Shown: piece by piece, positions 17,556 to 26,582 of the stretch
Numbering within the stretch: position 1 is the first letter of the stretch
Layout of the letters: every line of letters begins with the position of its first letter
From: Thiothrix nivea DSM 5205
GTDB lineage: Bacteria; Pseudomonadota; Gammaproteobacteria; Thiotrichales; Thiotrichaceae
Assembly (NCBI RefSeq): GCF_000260135.1
Contig: NZ_JH651384.1
Span: 3,828,693-3,892,692, forward strand
Reading direction: 5' to 3'
Length of the DNA stretch: 64,000 nt
Program-made: the position numbers and the translations under genes
Notes under the pieces: model-generated
Database searches by the model: none
Told to the model about the DNA's origin: nothing
What the model saw: only the letters and a program-made list of their open reading frames with translations

Positions 17556-20241
17556 GGCTGATCAGTGACAAGTTGTGCGTGATCAACTCGTTGAATTGTT
17601 CCCAGTCAATCTCAGCATCATTTTCACCATAAACCTCAATTTCCCGTGCTGCCTCTGCATTCTCATGCAAACCCAATGCGCGGCTGGAGCTGACAATACG
17701 GTGCGCGGCAATACGCATGTCTGATACTTCCTGTCTGGATGCTCCATGCGTAATACGCCCTATATCTTCGGCTAACTGTTGCCTGTAATGCATGATAATC
17801 TCGGCTGCCGTTTCCTCACCCAAACGATGCTGGAGATCAGCAAATACTTTGGACAAAACCGGCTGAGACTGTTCAGCGCTTGCTGGGGCAACCCCGTGTA
17901 CGCAGGCCAGCAGTTCATCCGGCGTATAGGGTTTGGCCAGAACAGTTGTGCCCATTGCCGCCAGACGTTCCCGCTGTTCCTTGTCAAAGTGGGCGGAGGT
18001 CAATACAACAACGAGTTCCGACAGGGCATCCTGCTGGCGGATTTTTTCCAGCAGTTGGAAACCATCCATCCTCGGCATACGCACATCGCTGAACACCACA
18101 TCAAATGCCTGTTCTTGCAGCAACTCCCAGGCATGTTCCCCGTCTTCGGCCTGACTGACCTTATGCCCAGCCGACATCAGTAGCTCACTGGCAATCATGC
18201 GGTTACTGGCGGCGTCATCAACCACCAGAATCGTGAGGTTCTTGTGGCTGGAAGCAGCGGGCATCGCCTGTTCAGCAGGATCAGAAACCGTTGGCAGCCT
18301 CATACCCAGGGTAAAGCGGGCTTTGGTACCGTACCCCAAACGGCTTTCCAGCGACAAATCACCACCCGCCGCGCGGATCATTTCAAAGCAGATCGGCAGG
18401 CCGAGGCCGGAACTCGCATTCTGGCTGTAAAGCGCCTCGACACCAGTGTTGAAACGGGCTTCGATATGGGCGAGTTGTTCCTCAGACATGCCCCGCCCAG
18501 TGTCTTCGACGACTACATGCAATTCGCTTTGTTCCGGTTTCCATGCAACCGATACGGAAATGTCACCCACCTCGGTATTCTTGATGGCGTTGCTGATCAG
18601 GTTGATCAACATGCGCCGTAACACGACCGGCTTGCCGATCAGGCAAGGGGGCAGGTTGTGGGTATGCAGGCGCAGCTCCAGATCTTTTTCAGCGGCACGG
18701 TGATGCAAGAGCTGGATGAGGGCTTCCAGCAGGCGCTGCGGGTCAAATTCCGTATCCTTATCCATCTTCTGGATATTTTTGAACTGGATACGATCCAGCA
18801 AATTATCCACCAGCGCATACATCGACTCTGCCGCATAATGCGCGGTTTGCCAGTACTGCTGCTGCTTGCCGGATAAATCAGTGCGCCCCAGCAGACAGGT
18901 TGCGCCCAGCATCGCGTGTAACGGCGTGCGGATTTCGTGGCTCAGGGTGGAAATGAAACGTTCCCGCTGCCCGAGCATCAGCTCCGCATTTTCACGCGCC
19001 ATTTGCGCACGTTCCCTACCCTGCATGGATTCCTTCACATGCATCCCCAGCGCCATCGACAGCATGATCATTTCCATTGCCGTTACCGAAGTTGTGACAA
19101 GCCTTCCCCAACCTTGCATGTCGATAAACTGGAGTACGCCGAGGATAGGGACAATGTGACCAACCACCAGAATCGTCCAGGCCGGGAACAAAACCCAGGC
19201 AGGCCGGTAGCCGCCCAAAGCGACGGCCAGCGATAACAACGGGATCAGGGTCAGGGAAGTAGCAACGATGTAGAAATGTATAAACAGTTTGGTGTTGGTG
19301 ATACCTTCTGGCCATGTGAAAACATACGCAAGAAACCCGACCATCATGAGCAAAGATACAATACACAGGGTGATCAGTGTTTTGATGACCGTGAACAACT
19401 TCTGCCGCTTAGGGTTATGGCGGATGGTCTGGATTCCCGGTCGCATAAAGCTGAGTGTGAACAGGATCAGGGCGATCATGGTCATCGCGCTCAGGATATG
19501 CAAAGAGATTTTCGGGTCAGTGAAAAGCGCGGAAACCCCGGAAAAAAGCTCACGGTACAAACTGAGCTTCACCATCATGGAAAAATGCAGGCTGCCATAC
19601 AAGGTATAGAAGAGATAGGACGCATTGCGTATGGAGATGAACAACAGAAAATTATAGACAATTAATCCGGCGATAATCCCAAGCATCATCAGATTTAACA
19701 CAGTGCCCAGATTGGAATTTTGTACCGCAGAAGATGCTGGCAGCAAAAACACCTTTGTCGGAATCAGCGTTGTGGCGCGTACACGTTGCAAAAAACCACA
19801 TTCCGTATTTTGGGGAAGATTTATAGGCAAGTAATAGGAAGATGCCAATGTTGGGCTGGAGACTCCGAGGGGAGGCGTGGACAAGGGTTGCAGCCCACCC
19901 CCCTGGCAATACAGGTAAAAGTCCAGCTCCCTTAAAAGCCCATTCCTGACATTAATCACCCATGCAGCGTTGTCTATGCGGTTTATCAGGGGAGTATAAA
20001 ACCATGCTTGCTTGCCATCAGGGTCAAGCGTGCCGGATTGATAACCCGGCTGGCTCATGCGGTTGAGCGCTGCTTCGGGGCTGATGGCGTTGTTGGTGTC
20101 GGGCAGGCTCAAGGTATCCGCTTTCAGGCTCACAGGTTGCCCATGCGATTGTGCATCCACGATTTCAAAGGCGTGGGCTGGTTGCAAGGCAAACAGCAGG
20201 AAGAAGAGGAAAGCGGTTAAATAGCGCACAGCTGCTCTCAT
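17542..20241 (-). CDS. 7TM-receptor hybrid histidine kinase with REC and Hpt (full phosphorelay)
   Basis: 899 residues. Signal peptide (1-24), periplasmic 7TMR-DISMED2-like domain (about 28-170), seven membrane helices (about 180-400), coiled coil, HisKA with His435 in LSHEIRTP, HATPase (NLISNAIKN, VVEDTGRGM, SSGLGLPI), REC (Asp719 in FSDVRMPRMDG, Lys770) and a C-terminal Hpt (His847 in AAHRIVSSSRALG). All relay residues are present, so the protein can take phosphate from its first His to an external response regulator. No regulator is adjacent; the closest candidate is the orphan OmpR-type protein at 36945-37658, across the repeat-promoter block. Promoter copy A lies 46 bases upstream of the ATG but points away. 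Confidence 0.92.
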   Translation of the reverse strand: MRAAVRYLTAFLFFLLFALQPAHAFEIVDAQSHGQPVSLKADTLSLPDTNNAISPEAALNRMSQPGYQSGTLDPDGKQAWFYTPLINRIDNAAWVINVRNGLLRELDFYLYCQGGGLQPLSTPPLGVSSPTLASSYYLPINLPQNTECGFLQRVRATTLIPTKVFLLPASSAVQNSNLGTVLNLMMLGIIAGLIVYNFLLFISIRNASYLFYTLYGSLHFSMMVKLSLYRELFSGVSALFTDPKISLHILSAMTMIALILFTLSFMRPGIQTIRHNPKRQKLFTVIKTLITLCIVSLLMMVGFLAYVFTWPEGITNTKLFIHFYIVATSLTLIPLLSLAVALGGYRPAWVLFPAWTILVVGHIVPILGVLQFIDMQGWGRLVTTSVTAMEMIMLSMALGMHVKESMQGRERAQMARENAELMLGQRERFISTLSHEIRTPLHAMLGATCLLGRTDLSGKQQQYWQTAHYAAESMYALVDNLLDRIQFKNIQKMDKDTEFDPQRLLEALIQLLHHRAAEKDLELRLHTHNLPPCLIGKPVVLRRMLINLISNAIKNTEVGDISVSVAWKPEQSELHVVVEDTGRGMSEEQLAHIEARFNTGVEALYSQNASSGLGLPICFEMIRAAGGDLSLESRLGYGTKARFTLGMRLPTVSDPAEQAMPAASSHKNLTILVVDDAASNRMIASELLMSAGHKVSQAEDGEHAWELLQEQAFDVVFSDVRMPRMDGFQLLEKIRQQDALSELVVVLTSAHFDKEQRERLAAMGTTVLAKPYTPDELLACVHGVAPASAEQSQPVLSKVFADLQHRLGEETAAEIIMHYRQQLAEDIGRITHGASRQEVSDMRIAAHRIVSSSRALGLHENAEAAREIEVYGENDAEIDWEQFNELITHNLSLISLKNV

Positions 20242-20286
20242 GCTCGGTCATTTGGGAGTGATTGCGATTTCATCACATAACAACCT

Positions 20287-20322
20287 CTGTTGACAGACTG
20301 TTGACAAAACTTTCCTTGCTGC
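20287..20322 (+). promoter_or_regulatory. Repeat promoter copy A (degenerate -10)
   Basis: Two perfect 11-bp repeats, CTGTTGACAGA (20287-20297) and CTGTTGACAAA (20298-20308). The hexamer 10 bp after the second TTGACA is TGCTGC, which is not a -10. It points into the 3' end of the opposite-strand AAA ATPase, so it has no sensible target. The upstream ACATAAC also occurs before copy C. It may be a relic, or an operator for the divergent kinase. Confidence 0.7.
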
Positions 20323-20340
20323 CGGATTTTCGGTGGGATT

Positions 20341-22038
20341 TTAGCGCACCCGTTCCACCCCGACGCTTTCGCCATCCGTCACCAGCACCCATGCTGCCAG
20401 ATCACGCAGGGCTGCCACTTCGGGCAGTTGCAGATAGCCATGCACCTGGTTAATGCCTTCCTGCCTTTTGGCTTCCCACCCGGCGGGTTTGTCGCCCTTC
20501 TTGCAATATTTCAGTTCAATCAAATGCTGGTAAGGGATTTTCAGCGGGTTGCGCTCCAGCAGCAGGATGTCGGGGTAGTGCCTGCCCATTTCGCGCTCGC
20601 TGTGGATGAAATAGATTTGTGTCTGGTAAATCAGGGTCAGCAAAATCACTTTCAGGTGCTTTTCATCCATCTTCAGCGCATCGTGGTTGGAAAGCAGTTG
20701 CATGACCCGTTCCAGTTGCGTGATCAGTGGCTGCATGTTGGCGTGCAACGCCAGTTGCTCCACCGCGAGCCGTAATTCGTGGTTGGGGATGCTGAACTGG
20801 TTGCGCCGTTCCAGTTCCACCTTGAAGTAATGGAAGTAAAACTCGCGGATGGCGTAGTTGGGGATGACGAACACCTCACCCGCCAATGCCTTGCGTTCCA
20901 GGGTGATAAAACCCATGTACGCCAGCAGGCTGATGAAATCGTCACGGTCAAAACCCTTGTCGAATTCGAACTTGCGGCGTTGCGCGGCCTGTACTTCACC
21001 CGCGTTGATCAGCTCGTCCAGCACCGCGAAATTCTCGTCCCGGTTGCCAATGCTGAACATGCCCATGATCTTGCCATAATCAGAGGCGATGTTTTCGTCC
21101 AGCATGGGTTCGGGATATTCGCAACGCTTACGGTCGAAATTCTTCACGAAATACAGCAGCATGTTGGCGTTATACACGCTGTTTTCCGCCCGGAGGTTGA
21201 AACGGTAGCCGTTGTACCACAGGCGGGTATCGTCCAGCAGTTGCGCCAGTTCCAGTTGGCAATGTTCCGCCAACGGTTGCAGCAGTGTCACCACTTCCGC
21301 TTCAGTGAAACCGATGGCCTCGTTGAAATCCTCATGCAATGACAGGTTCTGCCCGATATTGAAACCGCTGGTCATGCTGTCGAGCATGACCGGGGTCACG
21401 CCCGTGACAAACAGGCGGTCGAGCACGCCCGTCAGGGTGGCGGTTTTCAGCACCTCATAGAAACTGCGCACAAAGCCACCCTTGCCCATGATGCGCTGGA
21501 ACAGTTTCAAATCGTCGGCGAGGATGCTGTTGGCAAAGTGATCGTATTCGTCGATCAGCAGCAGAACTTTTTGCCCGTCCAGCAAGGTAAAGAATTGTTG
21601 CATCTTTGCTGCCGGGTCAGGTTGTTGCCCGATGCGTTGTCTGTAATCGTCCGGGTAATCGTAGCGCCCCAGAAAGCCATGCAGGTATGTTTCCACCTTG
21701 GCATTGACACGTTGGAAAACCGCGTCATGCCCGCCATTCGTGTCAATGCCACTGAAATCCATGAACAGCACCTGATAACTGTTACGCAACGGGGTCGGGT
21801 GTTGCCCGATATACAGCGTCTCAAACAGCACCTCGAATTCATTCCGGTACACCACATCGTAGTAATGCCACAGCATCGACAGGAACAGGCTTTTGCCAAA
21901 ACGGCGCGGGCGCAACAGGAACAGGTACTTGCCTGCCTCTTCCAGTTGCGGGATATAAGCGGTCTTGTCGATGTAGACATAACCCTCAGTCATGAGGGTC
22001 TTGAAGTTGCTCTCGCCGTAAGGGATTTTCGGGAACAT
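20341..22038 (-). CDS. AAA-ATPase-like protein with C-terminal PD-(D/E)XK nuclease domain
   Basis: About 565 residues. N-terminal AAA-ATPase_like domain starts with the family signature FPKIPYGESNFKTLMTEGYVYIDKT and has the P-loop LRPRRFGKSLFLSML; Walker B is probably LLIDEYDHF. The C-terminal nuclease-like domain has DILLLERN followed by LIELKYCKKG (D...ExK). These proteins occur in many near-identical copies in some bacteria and behave like mobile or defence-type genes, but their role is not established. ATG at 22038 preferred to TTG at 22044. It sits between promoter copies A and B, so it was probably inserted there. A decayed relative lies at 57965-58245. Confidence 0.85.
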   Translation of the reverse strand: MFPKIPYGESNFKTLMTEGYVYIDKTAYIPQLEEAGKYLFLLRPRRFGKSLFLSMLWHYYDVVYRNEFEVLFETLYIGQHPTPLRNSYQVLFMDFSGIDTNGGHDAVFQRVNAKVETYLHGFLGRYDYPDDYRQRIGQQPDPAAKMQQFFTLLDGQKVLLLIDEYDHFANSILADDLKLFQRIMGKGGFVRSFYEVLKTATLTGVLDRLFVTGVTPVMLDSMTSGFNIGQNLSLHEDFNEAIGFTEAEVVTLLQPLAEHCQLELAQLLDDTRLWYNGYRFNLRAENSVYNANMLLYFVKNFDRKRCEYPEPMLDENIASDYGKIMGMFSIGNRDENFAVLDELINAGEVQAAQRRKFEFDKGFDRDDFISLLAYMGFITLERKALAGEVFVIPNYAIREFYFHYFKVELERRNQFSIPNHELRLAVEQLALHANMQPLITQLERVMQLLSNHDALKMDEKHLKVILLTLIYQTQIYFIHSEREMGRHYPDILLLERNPLKIPYQHLIELKYCKKGDKPAGWEAKRQEGINQVHGYLQLPEVAALRDLAAWVLVTDGESVGVERVR

Positions 22039-22183
22039 GGGCAAATCCGGCCAGTCAGGGACATGGCGTCAGTATATCACACAGGCGGATAGCCACCGAT
22101 GACCTTCGTACAACCAGCCCTGCCCAGCTAGCGATTCACTTGCCTGGCGAAAGCAAAGGGGCAACGCAGTGAATTAGGCACAC

Positions 22184-22219
22184 CCGTTGACAGACTGTTG
22201 ACCAACTTTTCCTTACAGT
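22184..22219 (+). promoter_or_regulatory. Repeat promoter copy B
   Basis: CCGTTGACAGA (22184-22194) then CTGTTGACCAA (22195-22205), and TACAGT at 22214-22219, exactly 10 bp after the second hexamer. The CHAP gene ATG is at 22260, so the leader would be about 35 bases. Confidence 0.8.
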
Positions 22220-22850
22220 AGGCACTTTACGGCAGCAAGCACGAAGTGAGGGAAAGGCGATGCGGGCAACTAATTTTTTTGTTTCCCTGTTATTTCTGGG
22301 TTGCAGCTTGGGGGGCATGGCATTTGCAGATACCACGGGGTTGGAACATACGGATGGTTACGGCCTGTTACCCCAGGCAGCGCGTTTTTCCAAAGAGGAA
22401 AGCGAGGCGATATTTCAGACAGGGAAACAAGCCTGCCAGTCTGATTGTGTCTCGCCTTTTGCTGAAAAACTGGGTGAAAACAACCATGTCGCCGCGTATT
22501 CCAACTGCAAATCGTCGTGCATCACACCTGAATATACGTTCATGGATGTAGCAACAAAGGCGATGAGCGTCCACACGCAAGACCCGCAGAAAGCGGGGCT
22601 GCATTATGTGGGGGTGACGTACCAATGCGTCGAATACGCCCGCCGCTGGTGGATGAGCAATGAAGGGATCACGTTTGGTGATGTTGACGGCGCGGCTGAC
22701 ATCATCTACCTGACTGAAGTGGAAGCTATTGCTTCAGACAAAAAATACCCAATGGGGCGGTCAATCAATGGTACGGCGCAACGCCCACCTGCAAAAGGCG
22801 ATTTGGTTGTTTACTACCCCAACCGTAAAGACCCGAAGTGGCGTTTTGGT

Positions 22851-24437
22851 GTAAGCGTTCACGCCCTCTGATAGGCATTGCAGCGATTTTATAGTAAATT
22901 CACCCCATCCCAATAACGAGCCATTATCCCCTTGCCAGCCCTAGCCCACCCACTGCCGACCACCCTTGATGAAGCACATCAGCTGATCGTGCGCCAACAG
23001 GAACGGATAGCCGGGTTGGAGAAGCAAGCGGCACGGGGTAGTGGTGTTGGAACAGCAAGTCGAAACGCTGCAAAAACAGCTCGAAGAACTGGTGGCCAAA
23101 CTGGGCAGCAGTTCCCGCAACAGCTCCAAACCGCCGTCCTCAGACAGCCCGGAACAACGGGCAGCCCGTCCAAAACGCAAGGGGAGTGGCCGCCCGCATG
23201 GCGGGCAACCCGGCCATCCACGCCACGAACGGGCGTTATATCCCCCCGAACAAGTGACCCGCACTGAACAGTATTTCCCGGAAAGCACCTGCGCCTGTGG
23301 TGGGGCAGTGGCGGTTGACTGGGAAAACCCTTACCGCCATCAGGTCACGGACATCGCCCCTCCGCCGCCACCCGAGGTGACGGAGCACCAGTTTTACCAC
23401 GGTGTCTGCCAATCCTGCGGCAACCAACACCACAGCCAGTGGCCGGACTGGGTCCCCAGCGGGCAAATGGGTGCGGGTGTGATTGCCTGGATTGTGGTGC
23501 TGGCCGGACAGTTTCGCCTGTCGATGCGCCAAACCCAGCTCCTGTTGTGGGAAGTCTGGCAGGTGCGCTTCAGCACCGGGGCGATCAGCAAAGCGCAAGG
23601 CAAATCCATCCCGTGGATGGGGCCGCTGTACCGTCAGGTCGGTGAGCATGTGCGTGGGCAGGCGGTCTGCCATGCCGATGAAACCCGCCATTACCGTGGC
23701 ACGAACACCTACTGGTTATGGGCATTGGCGGACAACACCGTCACGTACTTCATGACCCATTACTCACGCGGCAAGGCTGCCGCCGATGCCTTGTTGGGCA
23801 GTTTTACCGGTTATCTGGTGACAGACCACTTCAGCGGTTACGGCAATGTCCCGCCCGAACGGCGGCAACTGTGCTGGGCACACCTGATCCGGCACTTCCG
23901 CAAGATGGCCGGGCGTTGTGGCGGAGGGGGAATGGTTGGCAAACGCCTGCTGCTGATTGCCTGCGCCACCGTCCGCACCCATCACCGCTGGCAACAGCAC
24001 CCCGAAGGGGCGGCACGCTACCGGCGGCGGATACTGCGCCTGCGCCGCAGCTTCCAGGCCACCCTCAGCCTGGGCGAAGCATTGGATAACTGCAAACGCA
24101 CCCGCAACCAATGCAAACATCTCCGTAAAGATGAGGCCATGTGCTGGACTTTCCTCAAGGATACACGCATTCCCCTCACCAATAACCGCGCTGAACGGGT
24201 GATCCGCCCCTACGTGCAATGGCGTAAGACCAGTTTTGCCAGCCAGTCGGCACAAGGGGACAGGTTCCGGCCAACCGTGCTGACCGTGTTGGGGACTGCC
24301 CGGCAATTGGGGATGGATATGGCAACCCTGATGCGCTATGTGTGCTCCCAAGGCTTGGCTCATAAGCCGGTCGCCGTGCGCTTCCCCTTGGGGCAGGTCT
24401 GTACCCGCAAACCGCTACAAATGGCGTGAACGCTTAC
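22851..24437 (+). mobile_element. IS66-family insertion sequence, 1587 bp
   Basis: Perfect 15-bp terminal inverted repeats (GTAAGCGTTCACGCC at 22851-22865 and its complement at 24423-24437), beginning GTAA as in IS66 elements. It is flanked by a direct repeat CGTTTTGGT (22842-22850 and 24438-24446). IS66 elements normally duplicate 8 bp; here 9 bp match. Removing the element plus one repeat copy restores the CHAP frame exactly. The intact target repeat and termini suggest a fairly recent insertion. Confidence 0.95.
23041..24429 (+). CDS. tnpC: IS66-family transposase (frameshift near N-terminus)
   Basis: 462 residues from a GTG: leucine-rich coiled coil (LEQQVETLQKQLEELVAKLG), the SSRNSSKPPSSD motif, a Cys-rich zinc-finger region (CACGG, CQSCG) and a DDE core with CHADET, LVTDHFSGYG and NNRAERVIRPYV. 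An adjoining frame from TTG 22932 encodes the usual N-terminal start (LPTTLDEAHQLIVRQQERIAGLEKQ) and runs into this frame around 23010-23040, so the full transposase needs a frameshift or the element is damaged. No tnpA/tnpB accessory genes: this is the single-ORF type. Confidence 0.88.
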   Translation: MVLEQQVETLQKQLEELVAKLGSSSRNSSKPPSSDSPEQRAARPKRKGSGRPHGGQPGHPRHERALYPPEQVTRTEQYFPESTCACGGAVAVDWENPYRHQVTDIAPPPPPEVTEHQFYHGVCQSCGNQHHSQWPDWVPSGQMGAGVIAWIVVLAGQFRLSMRQTQLLLWEVWQVRFSTGAISKAQGKSIPWMGPLYRQVGEHVRGQAVCHADETRHYRGTNTYWLWALADNTVTYFMTHYSRGKAAADALLGSFTGYLVTDHFSGYGNVPPERRQLCWAHLIRHFRKMAGRCGGGGMVGKRLLLIACATVRTHHRWQQHPEGAARYRRRILRLRRSFQATLSLGEALDNCKRTRNQCKHLRKDEAMCWTFLKDTRIPLTNNRAERVIRPYVQWRKTSFASQSAQGDRFRPTVLTVLGTARQLGMDMATLMRYVCSQGLAHKPVAVRFPLGQVCTRKPLQMA

Positions 24438-24700
24438 CGTTTTGGTCATGTGGCGGTGGTGGTTAATGTCGACCTTGACAAGGGTGAAGTCGCTTTGGCG
24501 GAAGAAAACTACAATAATAAACCCTGGCCTGCCTCCACCGATTACTCCCGCAAAATCCAGATTTTCAATATAAGTGGGCGTTATCGCCTACTGGACGTTG
24601 AAACCTTGCAAAACAAGAATATTGAGGGAGGTCTGATTGCCGGATGGGTTTATCCCTTGCTTAACAAATAATTCTGGGCGATTTCAGCACATAACGACAT

Positions 24701-24736
24701 CTGTTGACAGACTGTTGACAGAGTTTCTTTTATGAT
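24701..24736 (+). promoter_or_regulatory. Repeat promoter copy C
   Basis: Two identical 11-mers CTGTTGACAGA (24701-24711, 24712-24722) and TATGAT at 24731-24736, 10 bp after the second TTGACA. It drives the LprI-like/MliC-like pair (ATG 24807). Confidence 0.85.
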
Positions 24737-24806
24737 GTTTCTGGCAGCCAACCATATCAGGTTGGCAAGCAAAATCCAGATTATTGAACGAAGGAGCGTT
24801 ATACCC

Positions 24807-25163
24807 ATGAAGAAAGTTGCCATGATGTGTGTGACAGCGATGGCTGTCTTTGCCATGTCTGCCGCCTCAGCAGATTGTACGTTGGGATGGTGTAAAGCCA
24901 ATACACTTTCTGCCACCGAAAAGCTGATTTGTGCTGATGCAGGTCTGCAAGCAGCGGATAACCTGATGGATAGCCTTTACCAAGAGGTCATGAGTTATAA
25001 AGGCAAGCCTGGGCATGAGGGTATGTGGTCGGGTGAAGTGCAATCTGATCAACAGGATTGGTTAAAAAGCCGCAATCAGTTGTCTGCTAAAAATCCACTG
25101 ATGGATAGCTATTTGCAACGAATTGGGGAGTTACAAACTACGCTGAAATCCATGAGCCAGTAA
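24807..25163 (+). CDS. LprI-like (DUF1311) exported protein, candidate lysozyme inhibitor
   Basis: 118 residues: signal peptide (1-22, ending SAASA), then Cys-rich CTLGWCKANTLSATEKLICADAGL and a helical body ending DWLKSRNQL. The spacing of STEK.IC, a conserved LxxLD-type helix and the DWLKxRN motif is that of the LprI/DUF1311 family, whose mycobacterial member inhibits lysozyme. The ATG at 24807 is set by AAGGAG 10 bases upstream. 14 bases separate it from the MliC-like gene, and both probably depend on copy C. Confidence 0.75.
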   Translation: MKKVAMMCVTAMAVFAMSAASADCTLGWCKANTLSATEKLICADAGLQAADNLMDSLYQEVMSYKGKPGHEGMWSGEVQSDQQDWLKSRNQLSAKNPLMDSYLQRIGELQTTLKSMSQ

Positions 25164-25177
25164 TACGGAGAGAGTCT

Positions 25178-25528
25178 ATGAAATCAGGAAAAATGATACT
25201 GGCATTGCCGCTGGTATTCATGGTGGCTTTGGCGAATGCCAACGATGACATCGTATTGGTAGCTGAACCAGCACAAACCTATGTTTGTCAGGATGGGAAA
25301 AGTGTGACTGCGCAGTATTTCAATAATACGGAAAAAACCATTAGTCTGGTTAAACTGACGATGGCTACAGAAGCCCGGTTCTTACCGAGCATAGTTTCAG
25401 GTAGCGGTTCTCGTTATACCGATGAACGTGATATTGAATGGTGGCTTAAAGGCGATGAGGCGTCATTGAATTACGATTTACATAGTGATGATGCCAGTAA
25501 AACAACCCTGTGTTCAATAAAGCCATAA
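25178..25528 (+). CDS. MliC-like exported protein, candidate C-type lysozyme inhibitor
   Basis: 116 residues with a signal peptide (1-21, ending ALANA). The mature part shows the MliC/PliC pattern: YVCQDGKSVTAQYFNN near the start, the loop SGSGSRYTDERDIEWWLKGDEASL and a final Cys pairing with the first. In MliC, the conserved SGxxY loop inserts in the lysozyme active site. No lipobox, so it would be periplasmic (PliC-like). Second gene behind copy C. Family call is by pattern only. Confidence 0.72.
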   Translation: MKSGKMILALPLVFMVALANANDDIVLVAEPAQTYVCQDGKSVTAQYFNNTEKTISLVKLTMATEARFLPSIVSGSGSRYTDERDIEWWLKGDEASLNYDLHSDDASKTTLCSIKP

Positions 25529-25560
25529 AGCTTTTTCTCAAAAACTTCCCGCCAAAAAAG

Positions 25561-25587
25561 TGCCGTTTAATTATAATTTAAACGGCA
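25561..25587. terminator. Hairpin after the lysozyme-inhibitor pair
   Basis: Inverted repeat TGCCGTTTA/TAAACGGCA around an AT-only loop, 33 bases after the MliC-like stop. An A run precedes it and the following T tract is weak, so termination strength on + is uncertain. The rest of 25529-25845 is AT-rich and holds only copy D. Confidence 0.5.
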
Positions 25588-25716
25588 TATATTCATTTGA
25601 AATTCTGCCAGTCATCCTTCCAAATTTTCTTATTCTAAATTTGCTGATGAGTTAGTGACGGATGCGCTACTAATAATTCCCATCATCAAATTGGAAATCC
25701 GCACAAAAAATGGTTG

Positions 25717-25752
25717 CTGTTGATAGTTTGTTGACAAAGTTTTCTTTATAGT
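25717..25752 (+). promoter_or_regulatory. Repeat promoter copy D
   Basis: CTGTTGATAGT (25717-25727), TTGTTGACAAA (25728-25738) and TATAGT at 25747-25752, 10 bp after TTGACA. The cytochrome gene starts 93 bases later; its AGGAGG site is at 25830-25835. Confidence 0.82.
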
Positions 25753-25845
25753 TGTTTATATGAACAGGCAGCGAGTCACGCATTAAAGTGATAATACCGT
25801 ATTTTTGGGTGAGTTCCTATTGACTGAGAAAGGAGGTTGAATAGT

Positions 25846-26430
25846 ATGTTATCTGCCACTACGACAAACACGAAGAGAGAATATACTCGATTTTTACGCA
25901 ATTGGTCAGCTACTTTATTATTGATGATAGTTAGTATCAACAGTGTGACTGTTGAAGCAGGCGGCATGGGAATGGGCAATGTGGAGGGTGAACGTATTAG
26001 ACAGGGATTTGTTATTACGCCAGTTCCTCTCAATTTACATAGCAAAAACCGTGCCTTGGTAGGGCTTGGCAGTTACTTGACGAATGGAGTAGGTGGGTGC
26101 AATGACTGCCATACCTCTCCGACTTATGCACCGGGTGGTAATCCGTTTAATGGTGAAGCAGAGAAAATCAATACGGATGGCTATCTCGCGGGCGGCGGGG
26201 TTTTTGGTCCATTTGTAGAAAGCAATATTACGCCGGATGCTTCTGGTTTACCTGCCGGACTGACCCGCAAAGAATTTATCAGTTTAATGCGTACAGGCAA
26301 AGACCCTCATGAAGCCAATAAAACCCTTCAGGTAATGCCATGGCCTATTTACGGAAACATGACCTATCGGGATTTGTCTGCTATTTATGAATATCTACGC
26401 TCCATCCCCGCGTTACCGAATAATTATTAA
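25846..26430 (+). CDS. Monoheme cytochrome c, exported
   Basis: 194 residues with an N-terminal membrane/signal segment (about 20-38) and one heme site, GGCNDCHT (about residue 80). The Met ligand is probably in MPWPIYGNMTYRDL. The tail MTYRDLSAIYEYLRSIP is the usual last helix of class I cytochromes c. It is a paralogue of 33231-33710, sharing GCNDCHT and MPW...MT..DL.AIY.Y.R. Such single-heme proteins often serve as electron donors to membrane oxygenases; the next gene encodes one. ATG 25846 chosen because AGGAGG lies 10 bases before it. Visibly AT-richer than the core. Confidence 0.85.
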   Translation: MLSATTTNTKREYTRFLRNWSATLLLMIVSINSVTVEAGGMGMGNVEGERIRQGFVITPVPLNLHSKNRALVGLGSYLTNGVGGCNDCHTSPTYAPGGNPFNGEAEKINTDGYLAGGGVFGPFVESNITPDASGLPAGLTRKEFISLMRTGKDPHEANKTLQVMPWPIYGNMTYRDLSAIYEYLRSIPALPNNY

Positions 26431-26582
26431 ATCCAGATAGCTATACCTATAAGTGTAAGTACTGTATCTGCATGATCATAATGCGGGTAGGTCACTTGAT
26501 GGCCTATCGGGGAGTTTTTGTATGAAAGTTAATTATTTATGGCTATCTGGTGTGCAGTTATAGTCTGGTGGAGTATTTTGTC

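Larger units (their letters stand above)
22260..24671 (+). pseudogene. Exported glutathionylspermidine-amidase-like CHAP protein, split by an IS
   Basis: Joining 22260-22850 to 24447-24671 restores one frame across ...KWRFG|HVAVV... The restored protein (about 270 residues) has a signal peptide (1-22) and a CHAP amidase domain: catalytic Cys in VTYQCVEYARRWW, His in RFGHVAVVV, then ALAEENYNN and a C-terminal GWVYPL. This order resembles the GspS amidase domain, which cleaves glutathionylspermidine; CHAP proteins can also cut peptidoglycan. The export signal and four Cys before the domain are unusual for GspA and argue for an envelope role. Copy B lies upstream. The gene is probably non-functional now. 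Confidence 0.88.

Noticed and set aside
26522-26563. 13-codon leader ORF before the hydroxylase
   Set aside because: It has no clear ribosome site or attenuator structure and overlaps the likely leader by chance.
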